Position numbers and translations under genes: made by a program
Notes under the pieces: model-generated
What the model was told of the DNA's origin: nothing
Seen by the model: the letters and a program-made list of their open reading frames with translations, nothing else
The model's database searches: none
Shown here: positions 18,226-26,753 of the stretch, piece after piece
Layout: each line of letters opens with the position of its first letter
Numbering within the stretch: position 1 is the first letter of the stretch
Source of the DNA: Tildeniella nuda ZEHNDER 1965/U140
GTDB lineage: Bacteria; Cyanobacteriota; Cyanobacteriia; Leptolyngbyales; Leptolyngbyaceae
NCBI GenBank assembly: GCA_019358895.1
Contig: JAHHIG010000008.1
Location: 158,899 to 222,898, forward strand
Reading direction: 5' to 3'
Length of the DNA: 64,000 nucleotides

Positions 18226-20904
18226 CTAAAGCTGTTTTAACACTTCGGGCAAGAGCTTCGCTGGGATTTGAGAGAGCGCTAGTGTTTGCCCTTTTGACCC
18301 GAATTCCGTATGGAAGGCACGCATGGTTTGGATGACGTAGCTGAACACAGTCTGGTAAAGCTCTGTTTGGGGTTGCCAAGTTTGGAGTGCCTGAAGGTGG
18401 TGGTGCAAGGCAGCTTCCAGGTGTGCGGAGCGTTGGGCGCTGGTTTCTCGACTATGTTTATCCGTAGCGACCTGGTAGTAAGCAAGCCCCAGATTATTAT
18501 GAGTCGCGGCGGGATCAAAGGAGAAGGCAGTAGGGGCAACAGTATTGTCTGTTAGATATTCTACAGCAGCGATCGCGGTTTTATAGGCTGCGATCGCCTG
18601 GTGAAAACCTTCGCAGCGTTGCTCATGCTTATTCTCTAGCAGGTTCGCAAGCTGCCAATAAGCGGTACCAAGATTGTTTTGCGTGGCGGCATAGGCGGCA
18701 GGTGCAACGTCGAGTGTGCGATAGATCAGGGCTGCCCGATACGCACCGATCGCCCGTTGCAAGAGGTCAGCCGCCGACAGATCTTTGCCCTTAGCCGTGC
18801 CTACACCGAGGTTTGCCTGGGGCTGCTGTGCCAGATTCCAGTACGCAGTCCCTAGATTATTTTGAATCATGGCGTAGTGCATAGGCTCGCAATCGGGACT
18901 GTAGTAGCGCAATGCCTCGAAATAAGCCGCGATCGACTGTTTGAGTCGTCGTATGGGCTGCTGGTGCTGCGCCAGGTTCCAGTACGCGGTACCCAAGTTA
19001 TTTTGCGTCGCTGCATAGCGTGCTGGATCGTCATGCAGTTGGCGATAGCGGAGGGCTGACTCGTAGGCTCCTACCGATTGCTCTAAGCTTTCTGCTGGTG
19101 TGCGAAACCGTGCCATGTCTCCATACGCCGAACCGAGATTGTTCTGAATCATGGCGTAGTTGTGCGGACGCGTTTCGGGATTGGTTTTGACCAATGCCTG
19201 CTGATACGCCGCGATCGCCTGATCCAGGTACGTCAGGCTGGTGTCCGTATCTGCTTCTTGCCGCGATAGCATCCAGTACAAATTGCCAATGTCATTCAAC
19301 ACGTCAGACCATTGCAAGGAGCCATCGTCTAGCCATTGCAGCGTCTGCTCGTACACACAGATAGTTAACAGTAAGTGCTGTGAGGACGCATTACCCTGCT
19401 CAATGCGATCGCGGCAAAGGGTACCCAGATTTTGATATGCCGCCAAGAGTGTTGCCTTTGGAGCCTGTTGCAGATGCAATTGCTCGATCTGCTGCAACGC
19501 CTGAACAATCCTCGAATTTTGGCTAGAAGCGTGTTCGCCCTCTTCAGCCACAACTGAAAGAATGAGGTCGGCTAACTCCAGTGCTGCCTGACTCTGGCTG
19601 GAGGAGTCCGTGTTGCTGAGCTGGGTTGGCGTATCGATCGGCTCCGCGATCGCAGAGCCAACAGCGCCGTTTCCTAGTAGATTTGCTGCTACAGGGGTCG
19701 TAGCCTTGCCATTTTGACTGTTCTGACTGGCATCCTGGTCGTCGCTTGAAGGGTCATTGCTTGAAGCGTAAGTGACGGCAGCATCGGCTACAGTGACCCT
19801 GTGAGTAGGCGCGATCGTCGGCGAAGCCGCTTCAGCAGCACTGTTCGTCTGATCCTGTACTGGCTCTGTAAGATTATCGGTATTCTGATGACTAGAGCCG
19901 TCTAACAGCGCTAAATCGTGGCTCAAAATATCCCAGAGATTCTCTTTTGGTACCGCTGCCTTCGCTGATTCATGATTTTGGCTAGCATTGACCGCCTGAG
20001 CGATCGTGTGGTGAGGCGGAAACGCGACTACACTCTCATCTGGTGGGCGATCGTCCTGGTTTGCCGCCGCTATGGGATGAGATGCGTACCTAGCTGGCGC
20101 TGCAATCTCACCTTGACGCTGATCTGCCTCACTGACAGCAGTTTGCGGCGGGGATGCGGCGGATGTGTAGCGAGTATCCAGACGAGCGGCAATGGAGCGC
20201 ACGGGCGTTGGGTCGCCCTCAAATTCAAACAGAGCTGTGTGCCAGTTCCAAAAATTAGGCGCTGATTGCTGTACAACGTTCAGCCATGGACGCGGTAGCC
20301 AGAGCAGCAGCGGCGCTTCTAGACAGGACAAGTAGTGCTCAACCTGCTGTAGGGAGCTTAGAAAGCGCTTCTGTACCTGAGCAGGTTGACGGGTTAAGCG
20401 CTCGGTGCCCAAAATCTGAAAACCGGGCGATCGGGCGCGTTGACTAGATTCCTTCGGTGGCGGATACTGTGCCAACCACTCAGCAATCTGCACCATCGGA
20501 CTGGGATCGCTCAGATTCAGGTTGAGGCTGACCAATCGAGGGTAAAGTCGGCGTGATGGCAACGGGATGTTTGAGAGTGGAGTCTGTGCATCGCGATCGT
20601 CTGTAACGACTGACAGCCGATGGTTAAGTGGCGAAGCAACGCTGGCAGCGCTCAGTGGGCTTGTCGGTGCCATTGCCTCGACTGCTAAAGGTTTGGGCGA
20701 TGGATGCGCCAACTCTGCATACAAACGGGCAGCCAAACGGTTACGCAACGCCAAGTCATCGCAGACTGCCAGAAAGATTTGTCGACGCAGGTTCAGGCTG
20801 AACGCTAATTTCAGGCGCAGATACGCTTTTTGATTCTGTCCTGAAAAGACCTGAGCGCGATCGTGAGTGGGAGAAACTGTGGAAGAACAGTCAGCGAGTT
20901 GCAT
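18226..20904 (-). CDS. Large TPR protein with degenerate NTPase-like N-terminal part
   Basis: Residues about 20-250 (LRLKLAFSLNLRRQIFLAVCDD, LVSLNLNLSDPSPMVQIAEWL, LEAPLLLWLPRPWL, NFWNWHTALFEFEG) look like the strand-helix core of STAND-type NTPases, but no Walker A P-loop is visible. Residues 260-450 are low-complexity Ser/Ala/Asn/Gln linker. Residues about 480-890 contain at least seven long TPR-like repeats of the kinesin-light-chain kind, several holding ATQNNLGTAYW. It is probably a scaffold or sensor; partner unknown. It shares its direction with psb34 but is separated by a terminator. Confidence 0.8.
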   Translation of the reverse strand: MQLADCSSTVSPTHDRAQVFSGQNQKAYLRLKLAFSLNLRRQIFLAVCDDLALRNRLAARLYAELAHPSPKPLAVEAMAPTSPLSAASVASPLNHRLSVVTDDRDAQTPLSNIPLPSRRLYPRLVSLNLNLSDPSPMVQIAEWLAQYPPPKESSQRARSPGFQILGTERLTRQPAQVQKRFLSSLQQVEHYLSCLEAPLLLWLPRPWLNVVQQSAPNFWNWHTALFEFEGDPTPVRSIAARLDTRYTSAASPPQTAVSEADQRQGEIAAPARYASHPIAAANQDDRPPDESVVAFPPHHTIAQAVNASQNHESAKAAVPKENLWDILSHDLALLDGSSHQNTDNLTEPVQDQTNSAAEAASPTIAPTHRVTVADAAVTYASSNDPSSDDQDASQNSQNGKATTPVAANLLGNGAVGSAIAEPIDTPTQLSNTDSSSQSQAALELADLILSVVAEEGEHASSQNSRIVQALQQIEQLHLQQAPKATLLAAYQNLGTLCRDRIEQGNASSQHLLLTICVYEQTLQWLDDGSLQWSDVLNDIGNLYWMLSRQEADTDTSLTYLDQAIAAYQQALVKTNPETRPHNYAMIQNNLGSAYGDMARFRTPAESLEQSVGAYESALRYRQLHDDPARYAATQNNLGTAYWNLAQHQQPIRRLKQSIAAYFEALRYYSPDCEPMHYAMIQNNLGTAYWNLAQQPQANLGVGTAKGKDLSAADLLQRAIGAYRAALIYRTLDVAPAAYAATQNNLGTAYWQLANLLENKHEQRCEGFHQAIAAYKTAIAAVEYLTDNTVAPTAFSFDPAATHNNLGLAYYQVATDKHSRETSAQRSAHLEAALHHHLQALQTWQPQTELYQTVFSYVIQTMRAFHTEFGSKGQTLALSQIPAKLLPEVLKQL

Positions 20905-21078
20905 TGCAGGTGGTACGCCGTGTCGCGCGAAGCAGCCGGGTGTTTGAAGCTGATACCACTCTTTTCAGAGGATTGGTAGCGGCTTCAGGACGAAAGGCTG
21001 ACATTGCTTGGACGAGCCAATTCACCGTTGGCGGCGATGAATCGGCAGTAGATACACCTTTATGCAGGAGTGGAACGA

Positions 21079-21114
21079 TAAAACCGGGCGTTTACCTGAA
21101 GTAAACAGCCCGGT
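21079..21114 (-). terminator. Terminator of psb34
   Basis: Minus strand: stem ACCGGGC-T-GTTTAC, 5-base loop, GTAAAC-GCCCGGT, then TTTTATC. A 13-bp stem with a U-tract about 75 bases past the psb34 stop. It separates psb34 from the downstream TPR gene. Confidence 0.85.
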
Positions 21115-21190
21115 CATATTCTAAAGTCACTAATTTTTGTAGCGTCTTAGGCTCGTGTCAAGAGCTTGCTATCAAAAGAATGTTGTACCA

Positions 21191-21361
21191 CTAGGATACC
21201 GAAACTGCAACAAACAAGAGTCCACCGATCAGAGCGACGGCTCCCGCTCCCAAAATGATGTAGTTCCGCTTCTGATTCGTGTTGGGCGGCTCAGCTTCAT
21301 ACATTTTGGGTTCGATCGCAAAGTTGTTTAGCCGTCCGCCTTCTTCAACGGTGTAACGCAT
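21191..21361 (-). CDS. psb34: Photosystem II assembly protein Psb34 (ssl1498 family)
   Basis: A 56-residue protein: N-terminus MRYTVEEGGRLNNFAIEP, a polar middle, then one membrane helix (YIILGAGAVALIGGLLFVAV, about residues 34-53). This is the ssl1498/Psb34 pattern. The family binds the CP47 subunit during PSII assembly, near the high-light-inducible protein site. Ribosome-binding sequence GAGGAT lies 8 bases before the ATG at 21361, the stop TAG is at 21191-21193, and a terminator follows. It was identified by translating the intergenic DNA. Confidence 0.92.
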   Translation of the reverse strand: MRYTVEEGGRLNNFAIEPKMYEAEPPNTNQKRNYIILGAGAVALIGGLLFVAVSVS

Positions 21362-21500
21362 AAGTTATCCTCAAGTATTTCAAAAGATTGTAACAGAATT
21401 GTAACAAAAAAGTGGGAATAACTCCCATTCATACCAAAAAGATTTGCGGATTGCTCATATTCCTGTCGAAACGTTACGACACGTAACACGGCTCGACGCG

Positions 21501-21631
21501 CCAGGGGCTGTCATCAATTACAACTACACATGACTTGCAGCAAGGGTTCCAGCCCCTAGACTGGTGTGTTGGGGCGAGCGCGATCATGCTGATACCGCAG
21601 GGTTTCGGAGCTAATTGATGACGCGCCCTAG
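21501..21631. mobile_element. MITE-like element A, copy 2 (inverted relative to copy 1)
   Basis: 131 bp with the same terminal inverted repeats as 13835-13965: AGGGGCTGTCATCAATTA at the left, TAATTGATGACGCGCCCTAG at the right. The left flank is CCAG where CTAG is expected, a one-base change. The right CTAG contains the TAG stop of thiG. The interior (ACAACTACACATG, CTGGTGTGTTGGGGCG, GATACCGCAGGGTTT) matches copy 1 closely on the opposite strand. Confidence 0.85.
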
Positions 21632-22467
21632 GGCTTGGTATGGATAGTGCCTGTGATCGGTGAGCTGGGGCTTGCGTAAGTCTTGATGGGAATGCGTCCC
21701 GCTTGATAGGCAAGTCGTCCTGCGATCGCTGCCAGGTGCATCGCACGTGCCATTGCTGCCGGATTTTGTGCCTGGGCGATCGCGGTATTAATCAACAGCG
21801 CATCGGCTCCCAGTTCCATTGCCTGCGCTGCTTCGCTGGGTACGCCAATCCCGGCATCCACGACGACGGGCACGGTGGCGTTCTCGATAATGATCCGAAT
21901 GTTGGCGGCGTTATTAATGCCTTGACCAGAGCCGATCGGTGATCCTAACGGCATGACGGTCACACAGCCAACCTCTTCCAACCGCTTTGCCAGTAGTGGA
22001 TCAGCGTTGATGTAGGGCAGTACGGCAAAGCCTTCTTTGACGAGCTTCTCTGCCGCTTCGAGGGTGCCGATCGGGTCAGGCAGCAGATATTTAGAGTCGG
22101 GAATGACTTCCAGCTTGACGAAGTTGTTGTCTTCTTGCCCCAGCAGTTTTGCCATTTCGCGTCCCAACCGAGCGACGCGCACCGCTTCATCGGCGGTTTG
22201 GCACCCAGCGGTGTTGGGCAGCATCCAGATTTTGGTCCAATCCAAGGCTTCTGCCAGTCCTTCATGACCGGGGGCATTCGTTTGAACACGCCGCACGGCA
22301 ACGGTGACGATTTCACATTCACTCGCAGCGATGCTCTGGCGCATCTCGTCAAAGTTGCGATATTTGCCCGTGCCTGTCATCAGACGCGATTTGAAGGTGC
22401 GTCCGGCGATCGTCAACACGTCATCTTTAGCCCGGTCTAGTGGTCGATCTAATAGTTGCATGATCAT
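21628..22467 (-). CDS. thiG: Thiazole synthase ThiG
   Basis: ThiG forms the thiazole phosphate ring from deoxyxylulose phosphate, dehydroglycine and ThiS-thiocarboxylate. Motifs: [16 protein letters not shown] (residues 28-43), [54 protein letters not shown] and [18 protein letters not shown]. At 279 aa it is a stand-alone ThiG, not the ThiO-ThiG fusion found in some cyanobacteria. It starts 7 bases after a Uma2 gene and probably shares its transcript; GAGG precedes the ATG. Its stop codon overlaps the CTAG of a MITE-like element. No TPP riboswitch was seen immediately upstream. Confidence 0.96.
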   Translation of the reverse strand: MIMQLLDRPLDRAKDDVLTIAGRTFKSRLMTGTGKYRNFDEMRQSIAASECEIVTVAVRRVQTNAPGHEGLAEALDWTKIWMLPNTAGCQTADEAVRVARLGREMAKLLGQEDNNFVKLEVIPDSKYLLPDPIGTLEAAEKLVKEGFAVLPYINADPLLAKRLEEVGCVTVMPLGSPIGSGQGINNAANIRIIIENATVPVVVDAGIGVPSEAAQAMELGADALLINTAIAQAQNPAAMARAMHLAAIAGRLAYQAGRIPIKTYASPSSPITGTIHTKP

Positions 22468-22473
22468 CAGTCC

Positions 22474-23205
22474 TCAACTCTTTGCATCATCAGGGGTGTG
22501 CCCAAGCGCGTGTAGTTGCGCTGTGAGTCGCTTAATTTCGTCTTCGGCTTGCTGAGCACGACGTTCCGCTGCATCGGCTCGTTGCCGTTCTTTGTCTGCC
22601 CGCTGGCGTTCCTGGTCGGCACGCGATCGCTCTTCCTCTGCCCGTTCCGCAATTTGCTCATAGGTTTCAAAGGGTTGCCCGTTGGGACGAATCAGTACCA
22701 GATCGCCCTCTGGCGTTAAGCCAAAGCAGACGTTCAACCGGGGGCTAACCCATGCCTCCATTGACTCGATCGCCTCTAAGCGATCATCTTGACGCAGAAA
22801 CCCGCCGAGGCTGGCGCGATCGGGGTCATAAATGTAGTATTCCTCTACACCATAGCGTTCGTAAAACTGAAACTTGCGGGTCATTTCGGGAATGGTGTGA
22901 CCGGGCGCAATCACCTCGAAAACCACATGTGGCGGCGTATCCGCTTCGAGCCATTGCTGGTAACTGGCGCGATCGCCCTTGGGTCGATCGAACACGACCA
23001 TCGCATCGGGTGCCTGCCGCAATTTGTTGTCGCCCTCGACGGGATACCAGAGCAAATCGCCTGCCACAAAAACGTCTGAGTCGTCAATAAACAGCCAATC
23101 CAAGCCTTTTTTGATGTACACAATCCACTCAAACTGGATTGTATTCTCTGCCATTGGCAGTCCGTCTGATTCTGGGTAGATGATGGGCGATGAGGTCATG
23201 ACCAT
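22474..23205 (-). CDS. Uma2 family (DUF820) putative nuclease with coiled-coil tail
   Basis: A 243-residue PD-(D/E)XK-type protein of a family greatly expanded in cyanobacteria. Core motifs: LRQAPDAMVVFDRPKGD with the catalytic-type Asp, PPHVVFEVIAPGHT with the Glu-containing strand, KFQFYERYGVEEYYIYDP. The last 60 residues are a charged coiled coil (ERAEEERSRADQERQRADKE) common in the family. Activity and biological role are unproven. It precedes thiG by 6 bases; this operon link is probably incidental. Confidence 0.9.
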   Translation of the reverse strand: MVMTSSPIIYPESDGLPMAENTIQFEWIVYIKKGLDWLFIDDSDVFVAGDLLWYPVEGDNKLRQAPDAMVVFDRPKGDRASYQQWLEADTPPHVVFEVIAPGHTIPEMTRKFQFYERYGVEEYYIYDPDRASLGGFLRQDDRLEAIESMEAWVSPRLNVCFGLTPEGDLVLIRPNGQPFETYEQIAERAEEERSRADQERQRADKERQRADAAERRAQQAEDEIKRLTAQLHALGHTPDDAKS

Positions 23206-23332
23206 TGGCGTTCCTTGCTGCTGCTTCTTCCAGCGTAGATCACAGTGTTACGACTGTTACGGCTTTTGTTGCGATCGACCCTCTTTCCCACACCTGTCAC
23301 GGCTGAACATTTCAACCACCCTTGATTAGATC

Positions 23333-23368
23333 GTGTTCGTCAAGCTTTTTATGATGCGCGATCGGGGT
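23333..23368. repeat. Possible degenerate fourth copy of the module repeat (R4)
   Basis: GCTTTTTATGATGCGCGATCG resembles GCTTTTTATGGTAGATGCGATCG of R3. Only the 3' third is recognisable. It lies just downstream of the retropepsin-like gene. Confidence 0.4.
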
Positions 23369-23411
23369 AGCAGGATAAGGGTGGGTGGGGGCGATCGTTT
23401 GATCTAAGTGA

Positions 23412-23816
23412 CTACGACTTGGGCGTGATTTCAATGTCTGCTTTGGAACGATAAAAGCAGACATTGAAATCAAGGAAAAAGTTAGTTTGACCCAGAATCA
23501 GCGGAGCATTTGGGCTACGTGCCCAGGCAAAGACCAGTTCGGTTAAGGGAAAATTTGCAATCTCAACTATTGCAGTGAAAGGAATGGCTTGCTGATTGCC
23601 AAGATTGCCTGCTAATTGAATGATAGCCCTACGTTCATCCCACTCAGTTCCCAATTGAAGACCGAGTTCATAAGGCAAGACATTTACTGTAGCGCCACTG
23701 TCTACCAACCCAACTGCTTTAATGCTCCGATCGCCGCGCCGTAGTACCAGTGGAATTCTTGGCAGACTATCAAACTCGTTTTGCGTTGGACTGGTGGTTG
23801 AATACTTGAATCGCAT
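23412..23816 (-). CDS. Retropepsin-like aspartic protease domain protein
   Basis: This 134-residue protein has the single-domain aspartic-protease signature VGLVDSGATVNVLP (catalytic Asp39) and a C-terminal LILGQTNFFLDFNVCFY, the second conserved strand of retropepsins; such proteins act as dimers. It starts 4 bases past the stop of a 71-aa gene, and the two are clearly cotranscribed, as in a toxin-antitoxin pair. Whether it cleaves proteins or only uses the fold is unknown. Confidence 0.8.
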   Translation of the reverse strand: MRFKYSTTSPTQNEFDSLPRIPLVLRRGDRSIKAVGLVDSGATVNVLPYELGLQLGTEWDERRAIIQLAGNLGNQQAIPFTAIVEIANFPLTELVFAWARSPNAPLILGQTNFFLDFNVCFYRSKADIEITPKS

Positions 23817-23819
23817 ACA

Positions 23820-24035
23820 TTATGGGCGATCGCTATCCGCTGGCTTAAGCGCGTCCATTAAAATGGCACCCGCACCAAAGCTATCGTAAGGAGTTGGCAT
23901 GTTGTAGGTCTTGAACGGTTCTAGTGGCGCGATCGCTTCAGTCGTATCTAGATCTTCCACGAGAATCCGAATGAGTTTAAGCTTTTCGATGGCAGAAAGC
24001 TGCCGCGCCGCCGGAAGCACCTCAGCTAAGGTCAT
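23820..24035 (-). CDS. Small antitoxin-like partner of the retropepsin-like protein
   Basis: A 71-residue acidic protein: an N-terminal helical region, LAEVLPAARQLSAIEKLKLIRILVEDL, resembles the start of addiction-module antitoxins; then PLEPFKTYNMPTPYDSFGAGAILMDAL. It is the first gene of a two-gene operon with the protease. Function is inferred only from size and organisation. Confidence 0.65.
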   Translation of the reverse strand: MTLAEVLPAARQLSAIEKLKLIRILVEDLDTTEAIAPLEPFKTYNMPTPYDSFGAGAILMDALKPADSDRP

Positions 24036-24201
24036 ATCAGTATCCTCCTCATTCAGGTCTCCATGCCTCAGTTTACTGGATACCAGGGTTAGTAGCTATA
24101 ACGCTATTAATACAAAAAGGGCAGCCTAATGGTATTCACACAGTCTCATTTCAGACGGTCGGTGGGCACATTAGGTTGGCAACCTACTGCTTGGTAAAAT
24201 T

Positions 24202-25140
24202 ATGGCAACATACCTTTTAACATGGAATCCGAATGAATGGGCTTGGGAGGATATAGATAAGTCATCGCGAGAAGTCAGTTCCGGTAAATCTGTTTTTATT
24301 GAATGGAGCTGTGGCAATACTAAGAAGATTCAAAAGGGCGATCGCGTTTTTGTGCTCAGACAAAGCGCTGAGCCAAAAGGAATTTGTGCTTCAGGTATCG
24401 TGATTGAGGGATCTTTTGAGGGTGAGAACTGGAAGGGCAATTCAGCACAATTTATTAAGCTCAAGTTTGACACCTTGCTCAATCCAGAAACAGAAAAAGT
24501 ATTGCCTCGTCATCTGCTAAATAAAGCAGAGTTCTCCCGAGTTCGCTGGGATATCCAAAGGTCAGGAATTACAATCTACACTGAGGTTGCTGCTGAATTA
24601 GAAAAACACTGGACACAATTTTCTAATAAACCTAGTCTTTCAAATGCTGATCAGCTAGAAACTGAACAGCAAAAAGTTGAAGCTGAAGGTTATTTTGATA
24701 CAGGCAATCTTGAGGATGCAAGAAGAAGAGTAATAACGTCAATTGTTCAAAGACGTGGGCAATCGGAGTTTCGACTTGGGCTGCTGAATGCCTATGCGGG
24801 TCAGTGCCCAATCACAAATTGCAATATCGAAGCGGCTATCGAAGCAGCACACATCATGTCCTATCGAGGAGATAAAAGCAATCACATTACCAATGGCTTA
24901 CCACTCAGAGCAGATATACACATACTGTTCGATCTGCATTTGTTGTCGATTCATCCAGACACCTACCGAGTCCTTCTATCCCCTGAAGTAGCTTCATCTT
25001 CTAACTACGGTGCATATGCAGGTCAAAAATTGAGACTGCCCCAGAACAAGGCAGCTTCGCCAGATCGAACAGCACTGCGAAACCATTACGAAGTCTTTCT
25101 ACAAAAGCATGAAAAGCCAAAGCAAAAGTCAGCCACATAG
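24202..25140 (+). CDS. EVE-like/HNH endonuclease, candidate modification-dependent restriction enzyme
   Basis: Residues 1-135 look like an EVE/PUA-type base-reading domain: YLLTWNPNEWAWEDI, KIQKGDRVFVLRQ, KGICASGIVIEGSF and KLKFDTLLNP. Residues about 170-300 are an HNH_2-type nuclease: RRRVITSIVQRRGQSEFR, IEAAIEAAHIMSYRGDKSNH, ITNGLPLRADIHILFDLHLLSI (H-N-H residues in AAHI, NGLPL and DIHILFD). EVE-HNH fusions include enzymes that cut modified DNA, so defence against phage DNA is likely. Codon and base use look more AT-rich with few HIP1 sites, consistent with acquisition. The gene has no partner. Confidence 0.82.
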   Translation: MATYLLTWNPNEWAWEDIDKSSREVSSGKSVFIEWSCGNTKKIQKGDRVFVLRQSAEPKGICASGIVIEGSFEGENWKGNSAQFIKLKFDTLLNPETEKVLPRHLLNKAEFSRVRWDIQRSGITIYTEVAAELEKHWTQFSNKPSLSNADQLETEQQKVEAEGYFDTGNLEDARRRVITSIVQRRGQSEFRLGLLNAYAGQCPITNCNIEAAIEAAHIMSYRGDKSNHITNGLPLRADIHILFDLHLLSIHPDTYRVLLSPEVASSSNYGAYAGQKLRLPQNKAASPDRTALRNHYEVFLQKHEKPKQKSAT

Positions 25141-25166
25141 CTTCGCTGCATCTGACTAGGCTAACT

Positions 25167-25252
25167 CTTCCCACAAACCAAATTGCCATTAGAGAAACAA
25201 GCGATCGCGTTGTCTTACCGTTCTGATGCTTTTTATGGTGGGTACGATCGCT
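25167..25252. repeat. Module repeat R1, after the EVE-HNH gene
   Basis: 86 bp from CTTCCCACAAACCAAATTGC to TACGATCGCT. About five sixths identical by eye to R3 (26754-26838). The core is GCGATCGCGTTG and TTCTGATGCTTTTTATGG. It begins about 26 bases after the EVE-HNH stop codon. Confidence 0.85.
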
Positions 25253-25352
25253 GCGCAATCTGAAACATCAGCCTTTTCCGTTGCTTCAGTCCCAGCGTTA
25301 TACTCAAATTAATCTCGGATGCAGTGGATCATTGATGTAAGGAAAGAAAGCT

Positions 25353-25571
25353 GTGTTAGACGAAACAACGCTTGAACAACGCCTGGTAACACTTGAGGCA
25401 GCCGTTTCTGACCTTCAACAAAAGCTTGAAGAGAAGCCAGCCTCTAAAAACTGGTTAGAAAAGCTCATTGGTTCAATCTCTGATGAGGACGTTTTTCGTG
25501 AAGCTCTAGAGTATGGACGTGCCTTTCGTCAGGCTGACAAGCCAAATGATGAAAGCGGCGAACAATCGTGA
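25353..25571 (+). CDS. Antitoxin-like partner of the VapC-type toxin
   Basis: A 72-residue helical protein with a GTG start at 25353 and GGAAAG just upstream. It has a coiled-coil opening (LEQRLVTLEAAVSDLQQKLEEK) and a C-terminal acidic helix (DEDVFREALEYGRAFRQ). It lacks an obvious DNA-binding domain of the AbrB or RHH kind. Its last four bases overlap the start of the PIN-domain gene, which is why it is called an antitoxin. Confidence 0.8.
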   Translation: MLDETTLEQRLVTLEAAVSDLQQKLEEKPASKNWLEKLIGSISDEDVFREALEYGRAFRQADKPNDESGEQS

Positions 25572-25996
25572 AGTATTTGCTCGATACCGATCACATTAGC
25601 TTTCTACAGCAGCGCCGAAGTCTGGAATTTGCTCGTTTGACAGCTCGCATACAACCGTTCAACCCTGCTGATTTTGCGCTATCGGTTGTTAGCTTCCACG
25701 AACAAGTGCTTGGCGCTCATAGCTTTATCAACCGTGCCCAGACAAATGCTGATTTAGCGCGTGGTTATGCTCTGCTGTTAGAAATCCTTGATGGTTTTGC
25801 AATGGCTCCAGTTTTACCGTTTGATGCCAAAGCGATTGACGTTTTTGATCAGTTGCGTGAGCAGCGAGTTCGTGTTTCCACAATGGATTTGAGAATTGCC
25901 GCGATCGCCATATCCCACAAGTTAGTGCTGTTAACTCGAAATGTGAGTGATTTCAGTAAAGTTCCAGGGTTGGTAACAGAAGATTGGACGGCGTAG
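25568..25996 (+). CDS. PIN-domain ribonuclease toxin (VapC family)
   Basis: This 142-residue protein has the PIN-domain acidic residues: KYLLDTDHISFLQ (Asp6), FALSVVSFHEQVLG with Glu, MDLRIAAIAI with Asp, and LLTRNVSDFSKVPGL near the end. PIN toxins cleave RNA, often tRNA, when the antitoxin is lost. The gene starts with GTG and overlaps the antitoxin gene by 4 bases (GTGA). The stop TAG at 25994 runs directly into repeat R2. Confidence 0.92.
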   Translation: MKYLLDTDHISFLQQRRSLEFARLTARIQPFNPADFALSVVSFHEQVLGAHSFINRAQTNADLARGYALLLEILDGFAMAPVLPFDAKAIDVFDQLREQRVRVSTMDLRIAAIAISHKLVLLTRNVSDFSKVPGLVTEDWTA

Positions 25997-26045
25997 CGAT
26001 CGCGTTGACTCAACGTTCTGATGCTTTTTGTGATGGGCGCGATTG
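25995..26045. repeat. Module repeat R2, after the VapC-type gene
   Basis: The 3' half of the repeat: GCGATCGCGTTGACTCAACG, TTCTGATGCTTTTTGTGATG, then GGCGCGATT. It begins inside the toxin stop codon. Confidence 0.8.
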
Positions 26046-26100
26046 GACTGCCTTCGTCACGTAAAATGGGAAAATCAGTAGGTTAGATAGAAACCGATGT

Positions 26101-26373
26101 ATGTCAGTCCGGCGACCCCGTTATAGCAAAGAAGAATTCGCTCGACGTGGTGATGAAATCTACGAATTGCAGGTGCGCCCACGAGTAGAAGCCGAGCATC
26201 AGGGCAAGATTGTTGCGATCGATCTTGACACAGGCGCTTGGGAAGTTGATGCCAGCGAAATCGATGCTTGCGCCCGCCTTGAAGCACATCACCCCGACGC
26301 TCAAATCTGGATTGTCCGAATTGGTTCTCGTCATGTTCGGCGCTTTGGGGGACGCACGAAGAACGCTGTATGA
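26101..26373 (+). CDS. Small conserved protein paired with an aspartic protease
   Basis: This 90-residue basic protein begins MSVRRPRYSKEEFARRGDEIYE and has a beta-rich middle, GKIVAIDLDTGAWEVDASEIDA, then IWIVRIGSRHVRRFGG. It is typical of small cyanobacterial proteins of unknown function found beside clan AA proteases. The stop overlaps the next start by 4 bases (ATGA). An antitoxin-like role is possible but not shown. Confidence 0.72.
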   Translation: MSVRRPRYSKEEFARRGDEIYELQVRPRVEAEHQGKIVAIDLDTGAWEVDASEIDACARLEAHHPDAQIWIVRIGSRHVRRFGGRTKNAV

Positions 26374-26747
26374 TCAGTGGCTCTGTCAACGTGGAATTTG
26401 AGCCGATCGTGCCCTTGTCAGTCTGCGCTGCCAATGGACAGATCCATACACAAGATGCGATCGTTGATACAGGGTTCAATGGTTGGCTTTCATTACCTCC
26501 AGACGCGATCGCTTTACTAGAGCTAACCTGGAAGCGGCGTGGGCGAGCAATTTTAGGCGATGGCAGTGAATGTGTCTTTGATGTCTACGAAGCAGTTGTT
26601 CTTTGGGATACGGACTTACTGACAATCCCAGTGGATGAAGCTGATGCAGAACCACTCATTGGCATGTCATTGATGGAAGGCTACCAGCTAACGGTGCAAG
26701 TGTTTGAGGGTGGTCGTGTAGAACTCAGTCGCCTACACAATCCTTGA
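26370..26747 (+). CDS. Clan AA aspartic protease
   Basis: A 125-residue protein with catalytic-type motif AIVDTGFNGWLSLP (Asp33) and a second conserved strand EPLIGMSLMEGYQLTVQVFEGG. It belongs to the clan AA bacterial aspartic proteases that function as homodimers. It is translationally coupled to the 90-residue gene (4-base overlap). This is the second protease/small-protein pair in 3 kb; it and the 23.4-kb protein share only the fold motifs, so they are not recent duplicates. Confidence 0.85.
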   Translation: MISGSVNVEFEPIVPLSVCAANGQIHTQDAIVDTGFNGWLSLPPDAIALLELTWKRRGRAILGDGSECVFDVYEAVVLWDTDLLTIPVDEADAEPLIGMSLMEGYQLTVQVFEGGRVELSRLHNP

Positions 26748-26753
26748 TCGCCC

